Shown: positions 8,808-17,599 of the stretch, piece after piece
Layout of the letters: every line of letters begins with the position of its first letter
How positions within the stretch are numbered: position 1 is the first letter of the stretch
From: Spinactinospora alkalitolerans
GTDB taxonomy: Bacteria > Actinomycetota > Actinomycetes > Streptosporangiales > Streptosporangiaceae
Length of the DNA: 64,000 nt
NCBI RefSeq assembly: GCF_013408795.1
Contig: NZ_JACCCC010000001.1
Coordinates: 186,001-250,000, forward strand
Direction: 5' to 3'
Position numbers and translations under genes: made by a program
The notes under the pieces: model-generated
What the model saw: only the letters and a program-made list of their open reading frames with translations
Databases searched by the model: none
What the model was told of the DNA's origin: nothing

Positions 8808-9767
8808 ATGACACCCGCACCGGCCCGGCTCGGCACCCGCCGCAGCACCATGGCCACCACCCAGTCCCAGGCGGTCGCCGACGCGATCACCGAGCGCACC
8901 GGCGTGCCCGTCGAGCTGATGCTGATCACCAGCTTCGGCGATGTCACCAAGGCGCACCTGACCCAGCTCGGCGGCACCGGGGTGTTCGTCAACGCGCTCC
9001 GCGACGAGCTGCTCGGAGGGGGCATCGAGTTCGCGGTGCACTCCCTCAAGGACCTGCCCACGTCGCCGGCCGAAGGGCTGACCCTGGTCGCCATCACCGA
9101 GCGCGACGACCCCCGCGACGCGCTGTGCGCCCGCGACGGCCTGAAGTTCGCCGACCTCCCCGCCGGGGCCAGGGTCGGCACCGGCTCGCCGCGCCGGGTC
9201 GCCCAGCTCGCGGCGCTGCGCCCCGACCTCGACTACGTCCCGATCCGCGGCAACGCCGAGACGCGGCTGGGCAAGATCGCCTCGGGCGACGTCGACGCCG
9301 TGGTCCTCGCGCACGCCGGCCTGGCCCGGGTCGGCCGCCTCGACGACGTCACCGAGGTGTTCGAGCCCGAGCAGATGCTGCCGGCCCCCGGTCAGGGCGC
9401 GCTCGCCGTGGAGTGCCGGACCGCCGACGCGGCCGGCGACCTGGCCTACCTGGCCGTCGTCGACCACGCCGAGACCCGGGCCGAGGTCACCGCCGAACGC
9501 ATCGTCCTGGCCGAACTGGAGGCCGGGTGCGCCGCGCCCGTCGGCGCCTTCGCCGAGTGCCGCGACGGCCGGCTGCGGCTGCGCGCCGCGGTCGTCGCCC
9601 CCGACGGCGGCCAGGCCGTCCGCAGGGAGGGCGCCGTGCGCATCGGCGACTTCCGTGACGCGCCCGAGGCAGCCGTTCACCTGGGACGGGAGCTGGCGCG
9701 CGAGATGATCGCGCAGGGGGCCGACCGCATCGTGGCCGGCGCGGCATCGGCCGGACGGGACGACTGA
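8808..9767 (+). CDS. hemC: Porphobilinogen deaminase HemC
   Basis: This enzyme polymerises four porphobilinogens to hydroxymethylbilane. It has 319 residues. LGTRRSTMATTQSQAVADAI opens domain 1, and FAVHSLKDLPT and VGTGSPRR are conserved substrate-channel motifs. The dipyrromethane cofactor Cys lies in LEAGCAAPVGAFAE. The ATG at 8808 has AAGGAG 9 nt upstream inside the hemA end; a GTG two codons earlier is possible. It sits 2 bp after the hemA stop, which indicates coupling in a rex-hemACDB unit. Confidence 0.96.
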   Translation: MTPAPARLGTRRSTMATTQSQAVADAITERTGVPVELMLITSFGDVTKAHLTQLGGTGVFVNALRDELLGGGIEFAVHSLKDLPTSPAEGLTLVAITERDDPRDALCARDGLKFADLPAGARVGTGSPRRVAQLAALRPDLDYVPIRGNAETRLGKIASGDVDAVVLAHAGLARVGRLDDVTEVFEPEQMLPAPGQGALAVECRTADAAGDLAYLAVVDHAETRAEVTAERIVLAELEAGCAAPVGAFAECRDGRLRLRAAVVAPDGGQAVRREGAVRIGDFRDAPEAAVHLGRELAREMIAQGADRIVAGAASAGRDD

Positions 9768-9824
9768 GGACCCCGGCCGCGCTGATGAGGGACGCCGGCA
9801 GGTGAGAATGAGGAGCGAGCGTAA

Positions 9825-11510
9825 TTGAACCCGCAGACTGAGAACCACGAGTCGCGGTCGCAGGCCCCGACCGCGCCCGCCGTCGGCCACGTCGCCCTGG
9901 TCGGCGCGGGGCCGGGCGACCCGGAGCTGCTGACGCTGCGGGCCGTCGCGCTGCTCGCTCGCGCCGATGTCGTCTTCACCCTGCGCGAGCCGGGTCCGGA
10001 GATGGCCAAGCACCGTCCCGCGCTGCTGCGGCACTGCCGCGACGACGCCAAGGTGGTCGAGCCCGCCGAGTGCGGCGGCGACGCCGACGCGCTCGCGGTC
10101 GCGCACGCCCGCGACGGCCACCGGGTGGTGCGCCTCTACAGCGGCGACCCCCTGCTGGGCTGCCGGGGCGCCGACCTCGCCCTGGCCTGCCGCGAGGCCG
10201 GCGTCGAGTTCGAGATCGCACCGGGGCTGTCCTCGATCTCCGCGGTCCCGGCCTACGCCGGTGTGCCGCTGATGCCCGAGGGCGTCAACGAGGTGCGCGT
10301 CGTCAACGCCAAGGACACCGGGCTCGACTGGAACCGGCTGGCCGAGGGCGAGGCGACGCTCGTCGCCATGTTCCCCGACGCGCCCGACGACGAGGACGCC
10401 GGAGCCGGCGGCCCCGGATTCGACCGCATCTGCAAGGCCCTCATCGCCGGCGGCCGGCCCGACACCACGCCCGTGGCCGTCACCCGCATGGGCAGCACCA
10501 CCGAGCAGACCACCGTGACCTCGACGCTGGCCAGGCTCACCGCCGACCTCAAGGCCGCCGACGCCAAGGGCAACACGGTCACCAAGCCCGCGCTGCTGAT
10601 CGTCGGCGAGGCCGTGCGGCGGCAGGGCCGGCTGTCGTGGTTCGAGACCCGGCCGCTGTTCGGCTGGCGGGTGCTCGTGCCGCGTACGAAGGAGCAGGCG
10701 CCGGCCCTTTCGGAGCAGCTCCGCGGCTACGGCGCGGTGCCAGAAGAGGTGCCCACCATCTCGGTGGAGCCGCCGCGCACCCCGCAGCAGATGGAGCGCG
10801 CCGTGCGCGGCCTGGTCACCGGCCGGTACCAGTGGGTCGCCTTCACCTCGGTCAACGCCGTCAAGGCCATCCGCGAGCGCTTCGAGGAGTACGGCCTGGA
10901 CGCCCGCGCGTTCGCGGGCGTGAAGGTCGCGGCCGTGGGCGAGCAGACCGCCGCCGCGCTGCGCGCGTTCGGCGTCCAGCCCGACCTCACCCCGCCCGGC
11001 GACCGGCAGTCGGCCTCCGGCCTGGTCGAGGTCTGGCCGCCCTACGACGCCGAGCTCGACCCGATCGAGCGGGTGCTGCTGCCGCGCGCCGACATCGCGA
11101 CCGAGGTCCTCGCCGCGGGGCTCGTCGACCTCGGCTGGGAGGTCGACGACGTCACCGCCTACCGCACCGTGCGCGCGGCCCCGCCGCCCGCCCCGATCCG
11201 CGAGGCCATCAAGGGCGGCGGCTTCGACGCGGTGCTGTTCACCTCCTCCTCCACGGTCCGCAACCTCGTCGGCATCGCGGGCAAGCCGCACAACACCACC
11301 GTCATCGCCGTGATCGGCCCGGAGACCGCGAAGACCGCCGAGGAGTTCGGCCTGCGGGTCGACGTCGTCGCGCCGAGAACCTCGGTTTCGGCACTCGCGG
11401 CCGCCCTTTCGGAGTACGGTGCGGCTCAGCGGGCCGCGGCCGTCGAGGCGGGCAAGCCGGTCCTGCGCCCCAGCCAGAAGCGGCGCGGCCGCAGACGCAA
11501 GACCCTGTGA
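9825..11510 (+). CDS. hemD: Bifunctional uroporphyrinogen-III C-methyltransferase / synthase HemD
   Basis: This is a fusion protein of 561 residues. Residues ~20-270 are a SUMT/CobA methylase: the P-loop-like GAGPGDPELLTLRAV, then VVRLYSGDPLLG and APGLSSISAVPAYAGVPL. This part directs flux to siroheme/B12. Residues ~285-530 are HemD (RVLVPRTKEQAPALSEQL, WVAFTSVNAVKAI, VLLPRADIATEVL, AVLFTSSSTVRNL), which closes hydroxymethylbilane to uroporphyrinogen III. The tail is basic (KRRGRRRK). Such fusions are usual in actinomycetes. The start is TTG with GAGGAG 9-14 nt upstream; no ATG or GTG fits better. Confidence 0.93.
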   Translation: MNPQTENHESRSQAPTAPAVGHVALVGAGPGDPELLTLRAVALLARADVVFTLREPGPEMAKHRPALLRHCRDDAKVVEPAECGGDADALAVAHARDGHRVVRLYSGDPLLGCRGADLALACREAGVEFEIAPGLSSISAVPAYAGVPLMPEGVNEVRVVNAKDTGLDWNRLAEGEATLVAMFPDAPDDEDAGAGGPGFDRICKALIAGGRPDTTPVAVTRMGSTTEQTTVTSTLARLTADLKAADAKGNTVTKPALLIVGEAVRRQGRLSWFETRPLFGWRVLVPRTKEQAPALSEQLRGYGAVPEEVPTISVEPPRTPQQMERAVRGLVTGRYQWVAFTSVNAVKAIRERFEEYGLDARAFAGVKVAAVGEQTAAALRAFGVQPDLTPPGDRQSASGLVEVWPPYDAELDPIERVLLPRADIATEVLAAGLVDLGWEVDDVTAYRTVRAAPPPAPIREAIKGGGFDAVLFTSSSTVRNLVGIAGKPHNTTVIAVIGPETAKTAEEFGLRVDVVAPRTSVSALAAALSEYGAAQRAAAVEAGKPVLRPSQKRRGRRRKTL

Positions 11511-11628
11511 CCGGTCCGTTCGGCGCGCCTGCCCGACGACCCCGCCCCGATTGCTGTTTCCTCGTTCCCATCGACCTCGTCCGGCCGGGGATCTTCCCCG
11601 GTCCTTCCCAACCAGGGAGTAGCCAGTC

Positions 11629-12612
11629 ATGACCGCCCGTTTCCCCGTGGCCCGGCCGCGCCGGCTGCGCAGCACGCCGGCGCTGCGGCGGCTGGTGGCC
11701 GAGACCCGGGTGCGCCCCGCCGACCTGATCCTGCCGCTGTTCGTCAAGGAGGGCATCGAGGCGCCCAATCCGGTGTCGTCCATGCCGGGCGTCGTCCAGC
11801 ACACCCGCGAGAGCCTGCGCAAGGCCGCCCACGAGGCGGTCGAGGCAGGTGTCGGCGGCCTGATGCTGTTCGGCGTCCCCGAGGTCAAGGACGAGCGCGG
11901 CTCCGCGGCCGACGACCCCGCCGGCATCGTGCAGAAGGCGCTGCGCGACCTGTCGTCCGACCTCGGCGACGACATCGTGATCATGGCCGACCTGTGCCTG
12001 GACGAGTACACCTCGCACGGCCACTGCGGCCTGCTGACCCCATCCGGCGCGGTCGACAACGACGCGACGCTGGAGCGCTACGCCTCGATCGCCGTCGCCC
12101 AGGCCGCGGCCGGCGTGCAGGTGGTCGCGCCCAGCGGCATGATGGACGGCCAGGTCGCGGCCATCCGCGCCGCGCTGGACCGGGCCGGCTACACCGACGT
12201 CGCGATCCTCGCCTACGCGGCGAAGTACGCCTCGGCCTTCTACGGCCCGTTCCGCGAGGCCGCCGAGGGCGCCCCGCAGTTCGGCGACCGGACCGGCTAC
12301 CAGCAGGACCCGGCCAACGCCCTGGAGTCGCTGCGCGAGGTCGAGCTGGACATCGCCGAGGGCGCCGACATGGTGATGGTCAAACCCGGCCTGGCCTACC
12401 TGGACGTCGTCGCGAAGGTCGCCGAGTCGGTCTACGTACCGGTCTCCGCCTACCAGGTGAGCGGCGAGTACGCGATGGTCGAGGCCGCAGCGCAGAACGG
12501 CTGGCTGGACCGCGACAGGGTCATCCTGGAGACCCTCACCGCCTATCGGAGGGCGGGGGCCCGCCAGATCCTCACCTACTGGGCCACCGAGGCGGCGCGA
12601 CTGCTCCGGTAA
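11629..12612 (+). CDS. hemB: Delta-aminolevulinic acid dehydratase HemB
   Basis: This enzyme condenses two 5-aminolevulinate molecules to porphobilinogen. It has 327 residues. The two Schiff-base lysines lie in AAKYASAFYGPF and MVMVKPGLAYLDVV. The metal-site stretch is DLCLDEYTSHGHCG, with Cys-x-Asp rather than the Cys-x-Cys of the classical zinc enzymes. It lies 118 bp after hemD. By position it functionally follows hemL but precedes hemC in the pathway. AGGGAG lies upstream of the ATG. Confidence 0.96.
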   Translation: MTARFPVARPRRLRSTPALRRLVAETRVRPADLILPLFVKEGIEAPNPVSSMPGVVQHTRESLRKAAHEAVEAGVGGLMLFGVPEVKDERGSAADDPAGIVQKALRDLSSDLGDDIVIMADLCLDEYTSHGHCGLLTPSGAVDNDATLERYASIAVAQAAAGVQVVAPSGMMDGQVAAIRAALDRAGYTDVAILAYAAKYASAFYGPFREAAEGAPQFGDRTGYQQDPANALESLREVELDIAEGADMVMVKPGLAYLDVVAKVAESVYVPVSAYQVSGEYAMVEAAAQNGWLDRDRVILETLTAYRRAGARQILTYWATEAARLLR

Positions 12613-12701
12613 CGGGAACACCGCTTCCCGGTCGGGCCGAGGGTCGGGGTCGGGAGGCGCACCACCGACACCGACCCGCGGCACGACTGGAGGGGGCACC
12701 C

Positions 12702-13364
12702 ATGGCCGACGTGATCAGCAGGCGCAGACGCCGACGTCAGACCACGAGCAGCATGCTCGACGCGGCGCTCGGCTACGGCGCGCTCGGCTGGCCGGTGTGC
12801 CGCGGCGCCGAACCCGCCCGGCGCGGCCCCCGCGCGTGCCTGTGCGACCGGCTGGGCTGTCCCGACCCCGGCGCGCACCCGATGTCGGCCGCATGGGGCA
12901 TGGAGGCCACCACCGACCCCGAGACCATCACGCGGTGGTGGGCGGCCGCCCCCGATGCCAACATCATCCTGCCGACGGGCCGGGTCTTTGACGTCTTCGA
13001 CGTCCCGGCCGGAGCGGGCGTGATGGCCCTGGCCCGCATGGGCCGCGCCGGGGTGCACGCCGGCCCGGTCGCCGCCGTGGACGCCCGGCGCTACCTCTTC
13101 TTCGTGGCCACCCGCTCGCCCGCCGACGAGGACGAGTGGTGGTCCTGCCACCTGGACTGCGTCCCCGAGACCATCACCGAGACGCCCGGCCTGCGCTGGC
13201 ACTGCCGGGACAGCTACGTGCTCGCGCCGCCCTCGCTGCTGCCCTCGGGCAACCAGGCCGCCTGGATCCGCTCCCCGCACGACGGCGCCGACCCCGTCGA
13301 CCTCCCCGACCCGATCCCCGTCCTCGACATCCTCGCCGACGCCTGCGAGGAGTTCATGCCCTGA
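12702..13364 (+). CDS. Prim-pol-like (bifunctional primase/polymerase family) protein
   Basis: This 220-residue protein resembles the short stand-alone prim-pol-domain proteins common in Streptomyces. Typical segments are ALGYGALGWPVCRGAEP, CPDPGAHPMSAAWG, ITRWWAAAPDANIILPTGR, FDVFDVPAGAG and DSYVLAPPSLLPSG. Catalytic acidic residues of true prim-pols (DVD-type) are not obvious here (VFDVFDVP is the nearest), so enzymatic activity is uncertain. Cys pairs (CRG..CLCDRLGC) may bind metal. GGAGGGGG lies before the ATG. It follows hemB closely, but I see no functional link to heme. Confidence 0.7.
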   Translation: MADVISRRRRRRQTTSSMLDAALGYGALGWPVCRGAEPARRGPRACLCDRLGCPDPGAHPMSAAWGMEATTDPETITRWWAAAPDANIILPTGRVFDVFDVPAGAGVMALARMGRAGVHAGPVAAVDARRYLFFVATRSPADEDEWWSCHLDCVPETITETPGLRWHCRDSYVLAPPSLLPSGNQAAWIRSPHDGADPVDLPDPIPVLDILADACEEFMP

Positions 13365-13371
13365 CCCGCGG

Positions 13372-13869
13372 TCACCGGCCGGGCAGGTCCAGCTTCTCCT
13401 CGCTCACCACGATGCCGTCGTCGTCGCTGTAGAGCCAGGTCTCGGGGGAGAACACCACGTTGCCGAAGGCCACGGGCACGTCCAGCGCGCCGGCCCCGGT
13501 CTTGGCCGACTTGCGGGGGTTGGAGCCCAGGGCCTTGACGCCCAGGTCCAGCTCGGCCAGCTCCGCGACGTCGCGCACCGCGCCGTGGACGACGACCCCG
13601 GCCCAGCCGTTCTCCGTCGCGGCCTTGGCGATCATGTCGCCCATCAGCGCCGAACGCAGGGAGCCCCCGCCGTCCACCACCAGCACCCAGCCCTCGCCCG
13701 GCTGGTTCAACTGCTCCTTGACCAGTGCGTTGTCCTCATGGCACTTGATCGTCGCGATCGGGCCGTGGAAGGCGCGCCGCCCGCCGAACTGGCGGAACTG
13801 CGTCTCGCAACTGGCCAGCACCTCCCCGTGGGCGTCGATCAGGTCAGCGGTGGCGAAGACAGCGGTCAT
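13372..13869 (-). CDS. rraA: RraA-fold protein (RNase E regulator / HMG-type aldolase family)
   Basis: This 165-residue member of the RraA family contains [58 protein letters not shown] and the conserved [13 protein letters not shown]. In E. coli RraA inhibits RNase E. In many bacteria the same fold acts as 4-hydroxy-4-methyl-2-oxoglutarate/oxaloacetate aldolase, with the [11 protein letters not shown]...GAVRD residues holding the metal. Both roles remain open here. Start 13869 has GAGGAG 5 nt upstream. It is convergent with the prim-pol gene with 7 bp between. Confidence 0.85.
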   Translation of the reverse strand: MTAVFATADLIDAHGEVLASCETQFRQFGGRRAFHGPIATIKCHEDNALVKEQLNQPGEGWVLVVDGGGSLRSALMGDMIAKAATENGWAGVVVHGAVRDVAELAELDLGVKALGSNPRKSAKTGAGALDVPVAFGNVVFSPETWLYSDDDGIVVSEEKLDLPGR

Positions 13870-14045
13870 GGCGGCTCCTCGACTCGTCAACGGGTGTTCC
13901 TCGGTCTCAAACTACTGATGGGACGCCGCGGGCCCGCGGCAGGGGCCACTCGCCGGGGACCCGGACGCCCCGCCGCACCGCGCCGCGCCGGAGTCGGCCC
14001 CGGCGCCCGGCGCCCGGTCCTTCCGGTAGCTGAGACACTGGTGAC

Positions 14046-15335
14046 GTGGGTACTCATCAGACTTCAAGCGAGCTGTTCGAACGCGCCGGTGCGGTCGTCC
14101 CGGGGGGCGTGAACTCACCGGTCCGGGCTTTCGGGGCGGTGGGCGGCACGCCGCCGTTCATGGCGTCGGGCCGGGGGCCCTACCTCACCGACGTCGACGG
14201 CAACACCTACGTGGACCTCGTCTGCTCCTGGGGGCCGCTGATCCTCGGGCACGCGCACCCGGCCGTCGTCGAGGCGCTGGGCGCCGCCGTGGGCCGAGGG
14301 ACGTCCTACGGCGCCCCCACGCCCGGTGAGGTGGAGCTGGCCGAGGAGATCGTCGCGCGCGCGCCGGTGGAGAAGGTGCGGCTGGTCAACTCCGGCACCG
14401 AGGCCACCATGTCGGCGATCCGGCTGGCCCGCGGGGCCACCGGCCGCAGCAAGGTGGTCAAGTTCGCCGGCAACTACCACGGCCACGTCGACGCCCTGCT
14501 GGCCGCGGCCGGATCGGGCGTGGCGACCTTCGCGCTGCCGGACTCGCCCGGCGTCACCGGGGCCGGTGCCGCCGACACCATCGTGCTCCCCTACAACGAC
14601 GTCGCGGCCGTGGAGCGCGCGTTCGCCGAATCGGGGGACGAGATCGCCTGCGTCATCGCCGAGGCGTGCCCGGCGAACATGGGCGTCGTGCCGCCCAGGG
14701 ACGGGTTCAACGGCAGGCTCAAGGAGATCGCCGCCCGGCACGGCGCGCTGCTGGTCCTGGACGAGGTCCTCACCGGCTTCCGGGTCGGTCCTTCGGGCTG
14801 GTTCGGTCTGGAGGGCGTCACCCCGGACCTCATGACGTTCGGCAAGGTCATGGGCGGCGGCCTGCCCGCGGCGGCGTTCGGCGGCCGCGCCGACCTGATG
14901 GAGCAGCTCACCCCGGGCGGCCCGGTCTACCAGGCGGGCACGCTGTCCGGTAACCCGCTGGCCACCGCCGCCGGCCTGGCGACGCTGCGCAACGCCACGC
15001 CCGAGGTCTACGACCGCATCGACGACGCGGCACAGCGGGTCTCGGCGGCCGTCGGCACCGAGCTGAACGCGGCCGGCGTGCCGCACCGCATCCAGCGCGG
15101 CGGCAGCCTGTTCACGGTGTTCTTCACCGACGCCGAGGTCACCGACTTCGACGGCGCCCGGGCGCAGAACACCGCCCGGTTCGCCGCGTTCTTCCACGCG
15201 ATGCTGGACCAGGGCGTGTACCTGCCGCCGGCGGCGTTCGAGGCGTGGTTCCTCTCAGCGGCGCACGATGACGCCGCCCTCGACCGGGTGGTCTCGGCCC
15301 TGCCCCGAGCCGCCAAGGCCGCGGCCCAGGCCTGA
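14046..15335 (+). CDS. hemL: Glutamate-1-semialdehyde 2,1-aminomutase HemL
   Basis: This PLP enzyme converts glutamate-1-semialdehyde to 5-aminolevulinate, linking HemA to HemB. It has 429 residues. Typical motifs are [66 protein letters not shown] and the PLP-lysine region [17 protein letters not shown]. The GTG at 14046 starts the family-typical [14 protein letters not shown]. It stands apart from rex-hemACDB by about 1.4 kb and probably has its own promoter. Confidence 0.96.
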   Translation: MGTHQTSSELFERAGAVVPGGVNSPVRAFGAVGGTPPFMASGRGPYLTDVDGNTYVDLVCSWGPLILGHAHPAVVEALGAAVGRGTSYGAPTPGEVELAEEIVARAPVEKVRLVNSGTEATMSAIRLARGATGRSKVVKFAGNYHGHVDALLAAAGSGVATFALPDSPGVTGAGAADTIVLPYNDVAAVERAFAESGDEIACVIAEACPANMGVVPPRDGFNGRLKEIAARHGALLVLDEVLTGFRVGPSGWFGLEGVTPDLMTFGKVMGGGLPAAAFGGRADLMEQLTPGGPVYQAGTLSGNPLATAAGLATLRNATPEVYDRIDDAAQRVSAAVGTELNAAGVPHRIQRGGSLFTVFFTDAEVTDFDGARAQNTARFAAFFHAMLDQGVYLPPAAFEAWFLSAAHDDAALDRVVSALPRAAKAAAQA

Positions 15336-15343
15336 CCCATCCT

Positions 15344-15455
15344 CTGATCGGTGTTTGACGATCGGGTTCGCACGGGGGTTTGGCTGTCGCAGTACGCGTA
15401 GCGCCGGCGGCACAGTCGGCCCGGGCCCTGAAAGTTCCGCCACACCCCGCGAATG
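15344..15455 (+). repeat. Dispersed ~115-bp intergenic repeat, copy A
   Basis: Directly after hemL, a block beginning GACGATCGGGTTCGCAC, continuing through CGCAGT, GGCACAG and CCGGGCCCTGAAA, recurs in reverse orientation at 45411-45528. About four of five positions agree by eye, with small indels. Both copies lie just outside coding sequence. No gene is apparent inside. It is probably a REP/BIME-like element with no known function. Confidence 0.75.
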
Positions 15456-15545
15456 AGGTGGTGGCGGGCCGGAGTGGTGCGGGACGGTGCAGGAACGGTA
15501 CCGAATTCCCTGGTCCACGGTTAAACGGTTCTTTAGCATAGGGGG

Positions 15546-16505
15546 ATGCTGGACCTCGATCGGCTGCGCGCGCTCAACACGATCGCCGAATACGGCTCGG
15601 TGAGCGCCGCGGCCGATGTCCTCGGCATCACCACCTCGGCGGTCTCCCAGCAGATCGCGAAGCTGGAGCGCGAGACGTCGTCGCGGCTCCTGGAGCGCAG
15701 CGGGCGCGGCGTCCGGCTCACCGACGCCGCGCGGTTGCTGGTCCGCCACGCCGACCGCATCCTCGCGCTGGTGGCCGAGGCCGAGGCGGATCTGGAGGCG
15801 CAGCGGGGCAGCGTCATCGGCGAGATCCGGATCGGGACGTTCGCCACCGCGGCGCGCGGCCTCATGCCGCACGTCCTGCGCGACGTCGCCGGGCGGCACC
15901 CGCAACTGACCGTCCAACTGCACGAGGCCGACCCCAGGGCCTCGGTGCCGCAGGTGCTGCGCGGCGAGTTCGACCTCGCCGTGGTGCAGGACTGGCAGAA
16001 CTCGCCGCTGCCGATCCCCGAGGGCCTGCAAAGGGCGCACCTGCTGGACGACCCCGCCGAGATCGCGCTGCCCGACTTCCACCCGCTGGCGGGGCGGGAC
16101 TCGCTGGTCTTCACCGAGCTGGCCGAGGAGAAGTGGATCGGGGCGCCGCCGGGCGACATCTGCCACGCCTGGCTGGCCGGTACGCTGCGGCACGGCGGCG
16201 TGGAGCCCGAGATCGCGCACTACGCGTCGGAGTACCCGACCCAGCTCGCGCTCGTCGCGGCCGGCATCGGCATCGCCGTGCTGCCCCGGCTCGGCCGGGA
16301 CCTGCTCCCGCCCGGGGTGCTGACGATCCCGGTCCGCCCGACCCTGGTGCGCCAGCTCTACGCGGTGTGGCGGACCGAGGCCGGCCGCCGCCCGGCCGTG
16401 CAGGCCATGGTGACGGCGCTGCGCGCCGCCGCGGTCGGTACGGTTGAAGAGACACAGGTGACATATCTCCCGCCACCGGCGCACGGGCCCAACGGCGGGA
16501 GGTAA
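15546..16505 (+). CDS. LysR-family transcriptional regulator
   Basis: This is a LysR regulator of 319 residues. The N-terminal winged helix is MLDLDRLRALNTIAEYGSVS, AAADVLGITTSAVSQQIAKLE. A linker helix follows, and then the effector domain GEIRIGTFATAARGLMPHVL. A proline-rich tail ends it. The ligand is unknown. It sits between hemL and a histidine phosphatase on the same strand, 23 bp before the latter, so it may share a transcript with it. The upstream spacer is AT-rich (GGTTCTTTAGCATA), a plausible promoter or binding site. Confidence 0.9.
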   Translation: MLDLDRLRALNTIAEYGSVSAAADVLGITTSAVSQQIAKLERETSSRLLERSGRGVRLTDAARLLVRHADRILALVAEAEADLEAQRGSVIGEIRIGTFATAARGLMPHVLRDVAGRHPQLTVQLHEADPRASVPQVLRGEFDLAVVQDWQNSPLPIPEGLQRAHLLDDPAEIALPDFHPLAGRDSLVFTELAEEKWIGAPPGDICHAWLAGTLRHGGVEPEIAHYASEYPTQLALVAAGIGIAVLPRLGRDLLPPGVLTIPVRPTLVRQLYAVWRTEAGRRPAVQAMVTALRAAAVGTVEETQVTYLPPPAHGPNGGR

Positions 16506-16528
16506 CCGGAAGGGAAGCGACCCGTACG

Positions 16529-17164
16529 ATGTCCACGACCACCGTCGTCCACCTGATGCGGCATGGCGAAGTGCACAACCCCGCAGGGGTCCTCTACGGG
16601 CGGCTGCCCGAATTCCACCTCAGCGAACGCGGGCACCAGATGGCCGAACTCGCCGCCAAGTGGCTCTCGGATCGGGACGTCGCGGTGCTCTACTCGTCGC
16701 CGCTGGAACGCGCACAGGAGACCGCCGAGCCGATGTCGGAGGGGTTCGGCCTGCCGGTCCACCTGGACGAGCGGCTCATCGAGGCCGGCAACAGCTTCCA
16801 GGGCAAGCCGTTCAACTCGCGTTCGGTGATCGACCCGCGGACGTGGCGGCGGCTGTACAACCCCTTCCAGCCCTCGTGGGGCGAGCCCTACACCGCGATC
16901 GTGGCCCGCATGGTCGAGATCGTCAAAGAGGTCCGCAGGGAGGCATGGGGCCACGAGGCGGCCTGCGTCAGCCACCAGCTGCCCATCTGGATGGCGCGGC
17001 GCGCCGCCGAGGGCCAGCGGCTGTGGCACCGGCCCGACCGGCGCCAGTGCAACCTCGCCAGCGTCACGTCGCTGACCTTCGAGGACCACAGGCTGGTCAG
17101 CGTCGGCTACAGCGAGCCGGCCGCCGAGCTCTACACCAGGGGCCGCAGCGTTCCGGGAGCCTAG
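16529..17164 (+). CDS. Histidine phosphatase family protein (phosphoglycerate-mutase-like)
   Basis: This 211-residue protein has the phosphohistidine motif LMRHGEVHNPAG near the N-terminus and YSSPLERAQETAEPM as the second active-site block. The second catalytic His is in EAACVSHQLPIWMARR. The substrate is unknown; close relatives are called GpmB/PhoE-like. In Streptomyces an equivalent gene stands after hemL and before cytochrome-c-biogenesis genes, which are not present here. It runs downstream of the LysR gene, 23 bp apart. Confidence 0.9.
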   Translation: MSTTTVVHLMRHGEVHNPAGVLYGRLPEFHLSERGHQMAELAAKWLSDRDVAVLYSSPLERAQETAEPMSEGFGLPVHLDERLIEAGNSFQGKPFNSRSVIDPRTWRRLYNPFQPSWGEPYTAIVARMVEIVKEVRREAWGHEAACVSHQLPIWMARRAAEGQRLWHRPDRRQCNLASVTSLTFEDHRLVSVGYSEPAAELYTRGRSVPGA

Positions 17165-17406
17165 ACCGACCCTCGCGGCGGGCCGGACACGGGCGCCGCT
17201 CCGCGTGCGTGCGTTCGTCGGCTTGGGGGAGAGGGTAGGCTAGCTCGTTGGGTGCTGTTTCTGTCTGCTGAAACGCGCGCCCCCCACGTGCCGTGCCGCG
17301 TTCCGAGTGGGGACGCGCCGCCGCACCCGCAGGACGGCGAGACGAGCTCCCAGCTCAACCGTTTCCGCCGTCATGTCTCCTTTGATCGTGTGCAAGAGGT
17401 GATCCC

Positions 17407-17505
17407 ATGGGTTCCGTCATCAAGAAGCGCCGCAAGCGCATGGCCAAGAAGAAGCACCGCAAGCTGCTCAAGAAGACCCGCATCGCGCGGCGCAACAAGA
17501 AGTAG
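17407..17505 (+). CDS. bS22-type mini ribosomal protein (AURKAIP1/COX24 domain)
   Basis: This 32-residue, extremely basic protein begins [19 protein letters not shown] and ends TRIARRNKK. It matches the actinobacterial protein bS22, which binds the 30S subunit near the decoding centre (known from mycobacterial ribosome structures) and carries the AURKAIP1/COX24 C-terminal motif. AGAGGTGA lies 4 nt before the ATG. An NAD-dependent epimerase gene follows about 95 bp downstream, the arrangement seen in many actinomycetes. Confidence 0.93.
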   Translation: MGSVIKKRRKRMAKKKHRKLLKKTRIARRNKK

Positions 17506-17599
17506 GCCCGTCTCTCCGCCGACGTGTGCGGGCCGAGGCGGTCCGCGGCCGACGCGGAGACACCCCTCTTGTCCGTCCCGCCTAAGGAGGCGTGTCGAT

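Noticed and set aside
8712-12059. Very long minus-strand open frame opposite hemC-hemD-hemB
   Set aside because: It is antisense to well-supported hem genes, with composition typical of high-GC shadow frames.
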